Assembly: GCF_030547545.1 (NCBI RefSeq) | Contig: NZ_JAUOQE010000004.1 | Span: 1-64,000, forward strand | Source: Amphritea sp. 1_MG-2023 | GTDB lineage: Bacteria > Pseudomonadota > Gammaproteobacteria > Pseudomonadales > Balneatricaceae | DNA: 64,000 nt | Direction: 5' to 3' | Part shown: in pieces, positions 1 through 6,498 of the stretch | How the letters are laid out: the number at the start of each line of letters is the position of its first letter | How positions within the stretch are numbered: the first letter of the stretch is position 1 | Made by a program: the position numbers and the translations under genes | The notes under the pieces: generated by a model | What the model was told of the DNA's origin: nothing | Databases searched by the model: none | The model's input: only the letters and a program-made list of their open reading frames with translations

Positions 1-815
1 AGAATGGGCGGATAGCACTCAGAGATAAAGCCGTGCTTATCTTCCCGCTGGCAGCGCCCGGCCCAATCGACCAACGCCAGATAATCGGCATAATCAAAAG
101 AGATCGCGTGTTCGCTGTCCGTCTGAGTGGCGGATAAGGCTTTCAGTTTTGGAGTATCCGGTTCTTCACTGGCTTGAGCGTCTTCCCGGATTCGCTGCTG
201 CACCGAGGTAAAATCCGAGTGTTCCGGGCAATCAGCCATGCCAGCCCGCACCGGGTTCAGGTCAACATATGCCATGCAGGTTAACAGTGCCTGCTCATCC
301 AGCAGCGCCTGACTTTTAAAGCGTCCTTCCCAGAAACGCCCCGTACAGTCATCTTCTTCATTCGATTTTCGGGCGATATATTCATTCAGGCCCCGCATAA
401 ACCAACTGATATCCATCAGACGCTGCCGCCAGTCCTCAATGATTTCAGCCGCCCTTTTATGCTCGGCATGACTGCTGCATTGGTTTCTCTGATAGCGCTC
501 AATAAGAACTGGGGCTTTAAACAGCAGCAACCAGCGGCGGATAACCTCTTCTTCCGGCCAGGACTCAGCCTCTTCCTGATTGATATACAGAACCAGATGG
601 TAATGATTAGACATGATGGCATAAGCACAAACATCCACGGCGAACATTCGATCCAACACGGTTAAACGATCCAGAATCCATTGGCGGCGGTGCTCATAGG
701 ACCGACCGGAAAAGGCATCTTCACCGCATAAGAATGCCCGCCGAACACAGCGGGCAATACAGTGGTAATACGGGGTATCAGCGGTGCTGATCTGCTCATT
801 GCGGGCATGGGTCAT
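1..815 (-). CDS. RAYT-like (REP-associated tyrosine, Y1/IS200-type) transposase, 3' end outside window
   Basis: The reading frame opens with ATG at 815 behind a GGAGG-type ribosome site and stays open to the window edge, so the C-terminus is missing. The N-terminal half carries the single-strand-DNA HUH nuclease signature SNHYHLVLYI near residues 67-76. The later motif YVDLNPVRAGM is typical of RAYT/Y1 transposases, whose catalytic tyrosine lies in this part of the fold. Such proteins cut and rejoin single-stranded hairpin ends and are often domesticated as single-copy genes that move short palindromic repeats. Upstream (860-913) are two near-copies of CCGGTTTT next to GGGTGTCCCGG, which may be the element end. 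It lies directly beside the cassette array. Family assignment is confident; whether it is mobile is unknown. Confidence 0.85.
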   Translation of the reverse strand, partial: MTHARNEQISTADTPYYHCIARCVRRAFLCGEDAFSGRSYEHRRQWILDRLTVLDRMFAVDVCAYAIMSNHYHLVLYINQEEAESWPEEEVIRRWLLLFKAPVLIERYQRNQCSSHAEHKRAAEIIEDWRQRLMDISWFMRGLNEYIARKSNEEDDCTGRFWEGRFKSQALLDEQALLTCMAYVDLNPVRAGMADCPEHSDFTSVQQRIREDAQASEEPDTPKLKALSATQTDSEHAISFDYADYLALVDWAGRCQREDKHGFISECYPPI

Positions 816-913
816 GGTGTGATCCTCCATAATTTCACCAGTGCTTTAAGCGTAGATCAGACGGCTGATTTTGGTAGGATTAAATTATGGGTGTCCCGGT
901 TTTCTCCGGTTTT

Positions 914-1525
914 TTAGGCATTTTTAAAGCTATAATTGCCAAATTCAATTTCTTCTTTGAATCTGTCTTCAACCAATTGGATGAGTTCGCTATCATAGTA
1001 CTTTGAGTAATGCCTTCTATTTGATTGATTTCTCCTTGGAAGAGTGATCTCAGGGATACCCAAATTTTTGCACACTATGCCAAAATCTTCATCCAAGTTT
1101 TCAAACTTTATTAAATAGTCCAATTCTGAATCGACTTTGATAGATTGCGCCCCTTCACAAACATAATGCCGAAGGGGTGCAACATTATTTAGAAGGGCTA
1201 TGAAATTATTTCGATCCCATTTTTTTACCCCCCGGTGAGGTGAAAAATAAAAAGAGATCATTTTTTCCCACGGGTTTCTTATGGTTGCGAATTTAAACAA
1301 TGATTCATATGTGTCTGGCTCTAAAACAGACTTATAATGAGATAGAATCGAGTGTTTTTTAATATCATATATTTTATTTCTTACTTCAAACCTTTCGATG
1401 CCATCCTGGTGTTTAGCCAATACAACTATGTCATCTTCAGAATAAACTTTTAGTATGTTTTGTATGCTATTCCCACCTGTTTTTGGTACATGGATGAAAA
1501 GAAATTTTTTCTGTATAGAGATCAA
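914..1525 (-). CDS. Sulfotransferase family 2-like protein, carried on a gene cassette
   Basis: The 203-residue protein has the PAPS 5'-phosphosulfate loop VPKTGGNSI near residues 13-21 and the 3'-phosphate-binding segment TIRNPWEKMISFYF around residues 82-95. These are the hallmarks of the Sulfotransfer_2 fold, which moves sulfate from PAPS to carbohydrate or other hydroxyl acceptors. The acceptor cannot be read from sequence. The start is a TTG at 1523-1525 behind AAAGGGGG. The gene begins about 23 bases after an attC core (GTTAGGC on the minus strand), as expected of a promoterless cassette gene. It is visibly more A+T-rich than the chromosomal genes, which fits recent transfer. Its stop codon lies in GCCTAA, which resembles the start of an attC broken by the neighbouring RAYT unit. 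Confidence 0.8.
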   Translation of the reverse strand: MISIQKKFLFIHVPKTGGNSIQNILKVYSEDDIVVLAKHQDGIERFEVRNKIYDIKKHSILSHYKSVLEPDTYESLFKFATIRNPWEKMISFYFSPHRGVKKWDRNNFIALLNNVAPLRHYVCEGAQSIKVDSELDYLIKFENLDEDFGIVCKNLGIPEITLPRRNQSNRRHYSKYYDSELIQLVEDRFKEEIEFGNYSFKNA

Positions 1526-1547
1526 GATGTTTCCCCCTTTTTTTGCT

Positions 1548-1554
1548 GCCTAAC
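1548..1554 (-). other. attC core half (R' site GTTAGGC), separated from the rest by an IS
   Basis: On the minus strand this reads GTTAGGC, a perfect match to the integron core consensus GTTRRRY, and it lies just upstream of the sulfotransferase gene. The matching remainder of the attC lies across the IS at 2754-2823. Removing 1555-2753 and one copy of the duplicated AAC restores a site of about 74 bp. Confidence 0.65.
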
Positions 1555-2753
1555 GAGACTGTCGGATTAGACATTTTGACAAAAAATATCTAACTACCGC
1601 AGCCTCTTCCTTTTCGTTTTAGTTTATTGACTGAAGAGATTACACTTCACCCTTCAGTTTAAACGCTCGGTTTCTGTTCCTTTCAACCTGATAAGAGCAT
1701 TTTTTAACCCATACCCTGTCACTTAATCCCTTATCTCGCCCTGCGTCGCGATTTTCTCTATATTATGCACCATGCAGTACATCAACCATTGCGCATTGAC
1801 CTTTTCTTTGCCTCTGAGCGTAAATCGCTTCAGGCCTTTATTGCTTTCCAAATTGCCAAACACCGGCTCAATCATACCTAATCGTTGACTATAAATATGG
1901 CGCCCCATCGGGCTTCGCGCCAAAGGGTTCCTGACCCTTTAGTCATTTTGGCGCTATCATTATCGGTGATATTGCTTTTAACTGGGCGGCCACGCTGACC
2001 GAGCCGTTCAGGTTCGGTCGCTAAGTGCTTTTTTATCTTAGCGGACACCTCTTCCAGCTTTTTGATCTGCGCCTGTTGCCGCTCGGTGATTTCTGGTTGC
2101 TGGTCTGTTCTGTCGGTTTGGTGATGCGACTGCATCATACGTTCGACAGCACGCTCAATCTTGGCTTGTTTACGGTTCAGTTCCGCCCGTGTGCCGCTCC
2201 ACTCTTTCGACGCATTGGAGGGCATCTTGCAGCCATCAATAACGAACATCTCCCGACCAATCAGGTCCATGCCATCACACACCATCAGGATCTGGGTAAA
2301 CAACGAAGCAATAACGTCATCCATGCGCGTAATGAACTCAGCGATGGTGCTGTGGTGGGGCTGACTGTCCGCTGACAGCGCCATAAAGAAAACACCCTCA
2401 CGGCAGGCCTGCGCGATTTTACGACTGGAGGTCATCCCGCGTGAGTAAGCGAATAAAACAATCTTCAGCAGGATAGTCGGATCATAAGCCGGTGCACCGT
2501 TATAATCATTGCGATAACGGGATTCAAACAAACTCATATCGAGATCATTATCGACCACATGACTAAGAGTATATTCGAAAGTACCTGGATGAATCTGATC
2601 CGCAAACCGTTGCGGAGTTATCTTAGTCTGGTTGTAATCGTAGTGTTTATAACGCGCCATCCCTTGCATCCTGCGGGGTAAAGTTCTTTTGATCGATTGT
2701 AGCGGGAGCGACATCCATCTACCAGATGGCTGCAGGACTTATCCGACAGCCTC
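1555..2753 (-). mobile_element. Decayed IS1182-like insertion sequence
   Basis: The element is bounded by 16-bp imperfect inverted repeats: GAGACTGTCGGATTAG at 1555-1570 and, in reverse complement, GAGGCTGTCGGATAAG at 2738-2753, with 14 of 16 positions matching. The bases flanking both ends are AAC (1552-1554 and 2754-2756), consistent with a 3-bp target duplication, although chance agreement is possible. The insertion splits an attC recombination site exactly at its core. The element is about 1.2 kb, shorter than a full IS1182-type element, because the transposase gene has an internal deletion. Confidence 0.8.
1723..2660 (-). pseudogene. IS1182-family transposase with internal deletion and frame change
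   Basis: The N-terminal part, from about 2660 (MARYKHYDYNQ), carries the helix-rich region typical of IS1182 transposases and the first part of the DDE domain (MFVIDGCKMPSN). It runs through a basic stretch to KGSGTL near 1925 and then loses homology. The C-terminal part in another frame (1723-1905) begins GRHIYSQRLGMIEPVFGN and ends VHNIEKIATQGEIRD, the usual IS1182 tail. The catalytic core between the two is missing, so this is a deletion derivative unable to transpose itself. An upstream in-frame ATG at 2714 is possible, but the start at 2660 has a purine-rich site just ahead of it. Confidence 0.85.
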
Positions 2754-2823
2754 AACGCCTCAATAACCGGCGCGCTTTGGCGCGCCAGGCGCCGAAGGCC
2801 CGTAGTTGATTGATTTGTTATAC
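2754..2823 (-). other. attC-like recombination site, main part, interrupted by the IS
   Basis: Read on the minus strand it starts GTATAACAAATCAATC and ends GGTTATTGAGGCGTT at the IS boundary, where the core would continue as AGGC at 1548-1551. The two arms are imperfectly complementary: TCAATCAAC against the complement of GTTATTGA. They enclose a G+C-rich palindromic centre (GGCGCGCC...GGCGCGCC). This arrangement, with bulged bases in the outer arms, is what the integron integrase recognises as folded single strand. It lies between the RusA-like gene and the sulfotransferase gene, as a cassette's own attC should. Confidence 0.7.
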
Positions 2824-2881
2824 CCTGCTTCCATACTAAGCAGAGTTCTCAAACTCAGTTAGCGATAGCGCTTTAAAACCA

Positions 2882-3489
2882 TTAACTCTCGTTCGATGGA
2901 AGGGCTGGCTTCCACCAAGGAAGCCCACAACTGCTGGATAAGGTGTACCCAGCTTTTCTAGCACGGGCTTGGTTAAATTTGAGCATTCCCACCCAAAGTT
3001 TTATTGCCGCTTTAGGCCAATGTAGGTTCACGGGAGTGCATAGCGCGCCATCCAGTTGAACAAATGCTAATTCATCTTTAGAAGTGTACTGATCTGCTTG
3101 AAATTCAAATTCGAATACCAGCCTTTCATCATCGAAAGTGATGTGGCGCCAACATATGTATAGCCCCCTAAGCTGACAATCATCGATGAACAATCCATCT
3201 GGCCCAGTAAAAGCATCAATTATCGGTTTTAAGCAATTATCAATATCCGCCTTTGTGTCAGTTTCAAATCTACTTTTTTCTGGCAGTAACCACACCACGT
3301 GACGTTCAACATTATTTCGCCAGTGAGCAAGTATTCAGTATTCTTGAAGAGGCTCTTTATAATGGCTAAGCAGGCATCTCTTGCTGCCTTTTTAGATTGA
3401 ACCGAAGCTGGGGTGCCAGGAACGACATATTCGGCTTTCCCAAAAGGGGACGGAATTTCCCGATTCTTCGCCTTTTCAAGATCTGTCAC
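2882..3489 (-). pseudogene. RusA-like crossover junction endonuclease, frameshifted, on a gene cassette
   Basis: Two overlapping minus-strand frames together make one protein. The first (3489-3229, GTG start) gives the N-terminal strand region with KAEYVVPGTPASVQSKK. The second (to 2882) contains KADIDNCLKPIIDAFTG followed by LFIDDCQLRG. The pattern DxDNxxKxxxD...DD is the metal-binding signature of RusA-type Holliday junction nucleases. A -1 shift between about 3265 and 3298 is needed to join them; an A6 run lies at 3271-3280. The C-terminal roughly 60 residues after the RusA core are not recognised. It lies between two attC-like sites, which marks it as a cassette. A sequencing error or real decay could explain the shift. 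Confidence 0.65.
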
Positions 3490-3502
3490 TAGTTCTCATT
3501 GG

Positions 3503-3581
3503 GTATAACGCCGAAGCCCACCGGTGGCTTTGATGTAGCAAAACGGAAACAAAGGCATCCGAGTGACGCGCCTGGTTAGCT
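3503..3581 (-). other. attC-like recombination site between the toxin and RusA cassettes
   Basis: On the minus strand the 79-bp site begins AGCTAACCAGGCGCGTCAC and ends GGTGGGCTTCGGCGTTATAC. The outer arms share the TAAC/GTTA cores and a looser inner match (GTCACTCGG against the complement of CCGGTGGGC). The stop codon of the toxin gene (TAA, 3576-3578) lies inside the left core, a usual arrangement for cassette genes. The right core GTTATAC departs at one base from GTTRRRY. Confidence 0.65.
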
Positions 3582-3878
3582 GTTCCCAAGCATGTAAGCC
3601 CTAAGCTGCCGCTCCTCTCGCATGACATAGAGGACGAGAACACGCTTCCCATCTTCACGATAGAAAATGCGACACGGTTGAACCACTAACTCCCTGTATA
3701 CCGAATCAGGGAGCTCAGGAGGAATCCGTCCGGATTGGGGAAAGTTCTCCAGACGCTCGATCTTACCGAAAATGTTCTGGACCAGATGACTTGCTGCAGC
3801 AGGATTATCCAGAGCGATGTACTCAGCAATGGCATCCAATTCTTGAAGGGCGGGCTCTGTCCAGATTACTTCAGCCAT
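3576..3878 (-). CDS. RelE/ParE-family toxin of a type II toxin-antitoxin pair
   Basis: This 100-residue basic protein has the RelE/ParE superfamily pattern. An N-terminal helix contains TEPALQELDAIAEYIALDNP, followed by FPQSGRIPPEL and the C-terminal strands YRELVVQPCRIFYRED and VLVLYVMREERQL. Members act as mRNA interferases or gyrase inhibitors, and sequence alone does not settle which. Its start (ATG 3878) overlaps the antitoxin gene by 13 bp, so the two are translationally coupled with the antitoxin first. The stop codon is embedded in an attC core, showing it is a cassette gene. TA pairs are common in sedentary integrons, where they are thought to stabilise the array. Confidence 0.85.
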   Translation of the reverse strand: MAEVIWTEPALQELDAIAEYIALDNPAAASHLVQNIFGKIERLENFPQSGRIPPELPDSVYRELVVQPCRIFYREDGKRVLVLYVMREERQLRAYMLGNS

Positions 3879-4123
3879 TTACTCATTTTCTCTCTGGCCT
3901 CACTTTGGCTGTACGTTCTTCCCTCAAGTACAGCACGCTCTCCCCGCGAGAGCCCCTCAAGCAGCTCAAGTCGGCGCTGCATAAACTCGTAATCCTGCAC
4001 ATCAACAAGGTATGCGGATGGCTGACCGTGCTCCGTGATCAGTACCGGCTCTTTAGACAAGCGCAGATCTGCCAAAATTTTTGTGGCTTGGCGCTTGAGG
4101 TTCGTAACAAGTTCAACCTTCAT
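3866..4123 (-). CDS. Phd/YefM-family antitoxin
   Basis: The 85-residue protein matches Phd/YefM antitoxins. It has an N-terminal DNA-binding fold with LKRQATKILADLRLSKEPVLITEHGQPSAYLV split over residues 9-40, then a C-terminal acidic and helical tail (SQSEAREKMSKWLK) that should bind the toxin. It is the first gene of the pair and overlaps the toxin gene by 13 bp. An imperfect 20-bp palindrome at 4148-4167 just upstream is the probable autoregulatory operator. The promoter is therefore inside the cassette, unlike most cassette genes. Confidence 0.87.
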   Translation of the reverse strand: MKVELVTNLKRQATKILADLRLSKEPVLITEHGQPSAYLVDVQDYEFMQRRLELLEGLSRGERAVLEGRTYSQSEAREKMSKWLK

Positions 4124-4147
4124 GGACTCACCCTGAATCTGACTAAT

Positions 4148-4167
4148 AGTGACACTATAGTATCACT
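4148..4167 (-). promoter_or_regulatory. Likely autoregulatory operator of the toxin-antitoxin pair
   Basis: The sequence AGTGACACTATAGTATCACT is a 20-bp palindrome with a single mismatched pair, 25 bp upstream of the antitoxin start. It contains TACTATAGT, which could serve as the -10 element on the minus strand. Antitoxins of this family bind such palindromes over their own promoter. The assignment rests on position and symmetry. Confidence 0.55.
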
Positions 4168-4186
4168 TTCCGGACGGCGCAGTAAC

Positions 4187-4241
4187 AGCTAACACCTAAA
4201 GCAGCCGCGCAGTATGCGTAGGATGACTTTTCTTGTTAAGT
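4187..4241 (-). other. attC-like recombination site upstream of the toxin-antitoxin cassette
   Basis: On the minus strand the 55-bp site begins with ACTTAAC, a perfect RYYYAAC core, and ends GTGTTAGCT, one base off GTTRRRY. The arms TTAACAAGAAAAGTCATCC and the complement of GGCTGCTTTAGGTGTTA align closely, with one or two extra bases on one side. This is the bulged-hairpin form of attC. It marks the 5' boundary of the TA cassette and implies that another cassette or attI once lay to its right. Confidence 0.65.
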
Positions 4242-4631
4242 GTTTGATAGTGCTTGTTTGCACCGACTAGTTTAATAACGGCCCAAAGCATAAAGGCCGA
4301 CTATAATTCTAGGAATACGACAACCCAAAGGGAAACTTAACCTTATATATCAGTAGGTTAAGAACATTCAAAAGAAGCACTTAACAGAACTTTAACAGAA
4401 CTATAGTGCCGATCGAGGCTGCATCCCTGCCATAAACGTGCCTCAATCATAAGAGCTAGATGCGGTTAAATCAAAGCGCTCGCTCAATACTTTTTGTATT
4501 CAAGGGTAAGATTGATCTGGCAACAGCCCGTTGAACAAGGGTCATGCCCCTATCACTAATATCCCTTTAGACGGTTAGATAAACGAACGTTTGTCTAAAA
4601 TGTAAATACACTCACACACGTTGCACAAAAC
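4242..4631. other. Gene-poor stretch between the cassette array and the flavoprotein gene
   Basis: No convincing gene is present. The stretch contains a direct repeat of TTAACAGAAC near 4380-4400 and a TetR-type palindrome with possible -35 and -10 elements at 4575-4606. A 24-codon minus-strand reading frame (4471-4545) starts 30 bp beyond that promoter and may be the remnant of a displaced gene. No integron integrase gene is visible here, although attI and intI would be expected on this side of the array. Confidence 0.5.
4575..4606 (-). promoter_or_regulatory. Orphan TetR/PsrA-type operator over a possible promoter
   Basis: Bases 4575-4598 form a 24-bp inverted repeat (TTAGATAAACG, AA, CGTTTGTCTAA) with 10 of 11 pairs matching. 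On the minus strand TTTACA (4601-4606) and TTTATC (4578-4583) are spaced 17 bp apart, so the palindrome would cover the spacer and -10. The core AAACGAACGTTTG differs at two positions from AAACGAATATTTG upstream of the psrA-like gene at 55691-55703. No gene lies directly downstream. Confidence 0.5.
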
Positions 4632-5810
4632 CTACACCACCTGCCCTGCCGCCACGCCCGAAGCCCAGGCCCATTGAAAATTATGGCCGCCTAGATGACC
4701 AGTCACATCGAGACATTCACCGATAAAATACAACCCTTCTACCTTCTTCGCTTGCATGGTTTTCTGATTGATCTCATCGGTGTCGATACCGCCCAATGTG
4801 ACTTCCGCGGTACGGTAACCTTCGGTGCCGGAGGGTTTAATACGCCAGTGACGAAAAGCCGTATTGATCGCTTCTAGCTGTTTATTGGATAGATTACCCA
4901 GCGCACCGGTCAGCTCAAACTTACCGCAGAGAACTTGCGCCATCCGCTTGCTCATCTGTTGCGCCATAATCGTGGTGATATCGGCTTTGGGTCGGCTATC
5001 ACGCTGCTCTTTTAACCATTCGAGTAGGTCGAAGTGTGGAAACAGATCGATCTCGACCTCTTCACCCGGTTGCCAGTAATTGGATATTTGCAGGATAGCC
5101 GGGCCGCTTAACCCCCGATGAGTGAACAGCATCATTTCAACGAAGCGGGTGTCGCCGATACTCGCTTTCACCTGATGAGAAACACCGGAAAGCTCGCTCA
5201 ACACCTCTTTATCTTTCGGTTGCAGCGTGAAAGGCACTAATGACGCGCTACGGGGTAACACGGTTAGCCCATACTCGGTGGCGATATCATAGGCAAAACT
5301 GGTCGCCCCGCCATTAGGAATCGACAATCCACCGGTGGCGATAACCACCGAGGTCGCACTGATATTGCCATGACTGGTTTGCAGCTGAAATCCGCTTGGG
5401 GTTTGTTTGAGCTGATGCACTTCGGTATTGGTTTTAATCTCCACCCCAGCCCATTCACATTCGGTCATCAAGACCCGCAAGATCTCTTTGCTGGATTCAT
5501 TGCAAAATAGCTGACCCAATGTTTTCTCGTGATATTCAACGCCATGACGATCAACAAGATCGATGAAGTCCTGTGCGGAATAACGACTCAAGGCTGATTT
5601 ACAGAAGTGAGGGTTTTGCGAGATGAAGTTCGCGGGGGAGTTATGGATATTGGTGAAGTTACATCGTCCACCACCGGACATCAGAATTTTTCGCCCAATT
5701 TTTGCGCTATGTTCCAATACCAGCACCGAGCGGCCACGATAACCCGCCGTGGCGGCACACATTAAACCGGATGCACCGGCACCCACGATCACCACATCAA
5801 CCTGTTGCAA
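4632..5810 (-). CDS. BaiN/HI0933 (YhiN)-family FAD-dependent oxidoreductase
   Basis: The 392-residue protein opens with a dinucleotide-binding loop VVIVGAGASGLMCA. It then has the family signature IGRKILMSGGGRCNFTN around residues 38-54 and ends with GGHNFQWAWASGVAAG, which closes the FAD site. Length and motifs match the BaiN/HI0933 flavoproteins. The physiological substrate of most members is unknown; BaiN itself reduces bile-acid intermediates in gut clostridia, a role unlikely here. The start is a TTG at 5808-5810 behind AGGAAGAG. It is a single gene flanked by the cassette region and an iron-sulfur protein gene on the same strand. Confidence 0.85.
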   Translation of the reverse strand: MQQVDVVIVGAGASGLMCAATAGYRGRSVLVLEHSAKIGRKILMSGGGRCNFTNIHNSPANFISQNPHFCKSALSRYSAQDFIDLVDRHGVEYHEKTLGQLFCNESSKEILRVLMTECEWAGVEIKTNTEVHQLKQTPSGFQLQTSHGNISATSVVIATGGLSIPNGGATSFAYDIATEYGLTVLPRSASLVPFTLQPKDKEVLSELSGVSHQVKASIGDTRFVEMMLFTHRGLSGPAILQISNYWQPGEEVEIDLFPHFDLLEWLKEQRDSRPKADITTIMAQQMSKRMAQVLCGKFELTGALGNLSNKQLEAINTAFRHWRIKPSGTEGYRTAEVTLGGIDTDEINQKTMQAKKVEGLYFIGECLDVTGHLGGHNFQWAWASGVAAGQVV

Positions 5811-5886
5811 GGGATACTCTTCCTGCTGAAAAAAAGAAACGCATTGTACCCAGTCAGGCGGATTCTAGCGAGGGCTATTGACCTTG

Positions 5887-6132
5887 TTATGCTGACTTAT
5901 GACTGCCATCACACAGCGGCGGTGTCTTGGTTTGCTTACAGGTACAGAGGAATACCGTTTCACTTTTGCGGGCAACAAACACGACCGGATCGATACCCGT
6001 GCCTTGATGCGAACCATCACAGAAGGGTTGTGTTGCTGAGCGACCACAGGCACACCAGCCGTAGGTTTCGCCCTCTATTAGATCGACTTTGATGGGCCGG
6101 TTACCCGCCCGATGAACATCAGCATGTGACAT
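5887..6132 (-). CDS. Double CDGSH-type iron-sulfur protein
   Basis: This 81-residue protein has two copies of the CDGSH cluster-binding motif, CACGRSATQPFCDGSHQG and CTCKQTKTPPLCDGSHKS, each giving three cysteines and one histidine for a [2Fe-2S] cluster. It lacks the membrane anchor of eukaryotic mitoNEET, so it should be a soluble redox or cluster-transfer protein. The start ATG at 6132 follows CGGAGATCAG. It is transcribed toward the BaiN-like flavoprotein gene, and a redox partnership is possible but unproven. Confidence 0.88.
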   Translation of the reverse strand: MSHADVHRAGNRPIKVDLIEGETYGWCACGRSATQPFCDGSHQGTGIDPVVFVARKSETVFLCTCKQTKTPPLCDGSHKSA

Positions 6133-6221
6133 AATCTGATCTCCGTTTTAAGCCTGCCGTTTATCGACAGGTATCGATAAACGTAGATCAGGCTTATCAA
6201 GAGATCAAACGATCGCAGCGA

Positions 6222-6497
6222 TTATTCTGCTTCAGACGCGGCTTTGCGAGCTTCTTCGGCGCGTTTCAGGCGACGAATTTTATCCGCTAATGGAGTCTGA
6301 CGCTGTGCGTCATCGTTATTATCGGCTTGTTCCGCTTCACGGGCTTTTTCATACACCGATTTATGTTTCTTTTTCTGTTCCAGATTACGCCGCTTACGGC
6401 TTTCATAACTATCGGGATCGGCCAGTTTTTCACTCCGACGCGGAATATCCAGAAAGATCGGTTTCGGGGAGGTGCGCTTTTTCTTTATACGTGACAT
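6222..6497 (-). CDS. Small highly charged protein next to the RbgA-type GTPase, unknown function
   Basis: The 91-residue protein begins MSRIKKKRTSPKPIFLDIPRR and is dominated by lysine, arginine and glutamate, with no membrane segment. It looks partly disordered or helical. The start at 6497 is preferred over an upstream in-frame ATG (6533) because AAGG stands just ahead of it and it lies two bases beyond the GTPase stop codon. Close coupling suggests a role in ribosome assembly or GTPase control, in the way YihI serves Der in enterobacteria, but I see no clear sequence match to YihI. Confidence 0.6.
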   Translation of the reverse strand: MSRIKKKRTSPKPIFLDIPRRSEKLADPDSYESRKRRNLEQKKKHKSVYEKAREAEQADNNDDAQRQTPLADKIRRLKRAEEARKAASEAE

Positions 6498-6498
6498 A

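Noticed and set aside
1723-2660. Programmed frameshifting of the IS transposase
   Set aside because: The two parts are separated by loss of the central catalytic region, so a frameshift alone would not give a full protein.
3476-3658. 60-codon minus-strand frame across the attC between the toxin and RusA cassettes
   Set aside because: It overlaps the toxin end and runs through the attC palindrome with no family features.
4471-4545. 24-codon minus-strand frame after the orphan operator
   Set aside because: It has no well-spaced ribosome site and no recognisable product. It is kept only as a possible gene remnant.
4242-4631. Search for an integron integrase or attI to the right of the array
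   Set aside because: No frame with tyrosine recombinase motifs is present and no attI-like site could be supported.
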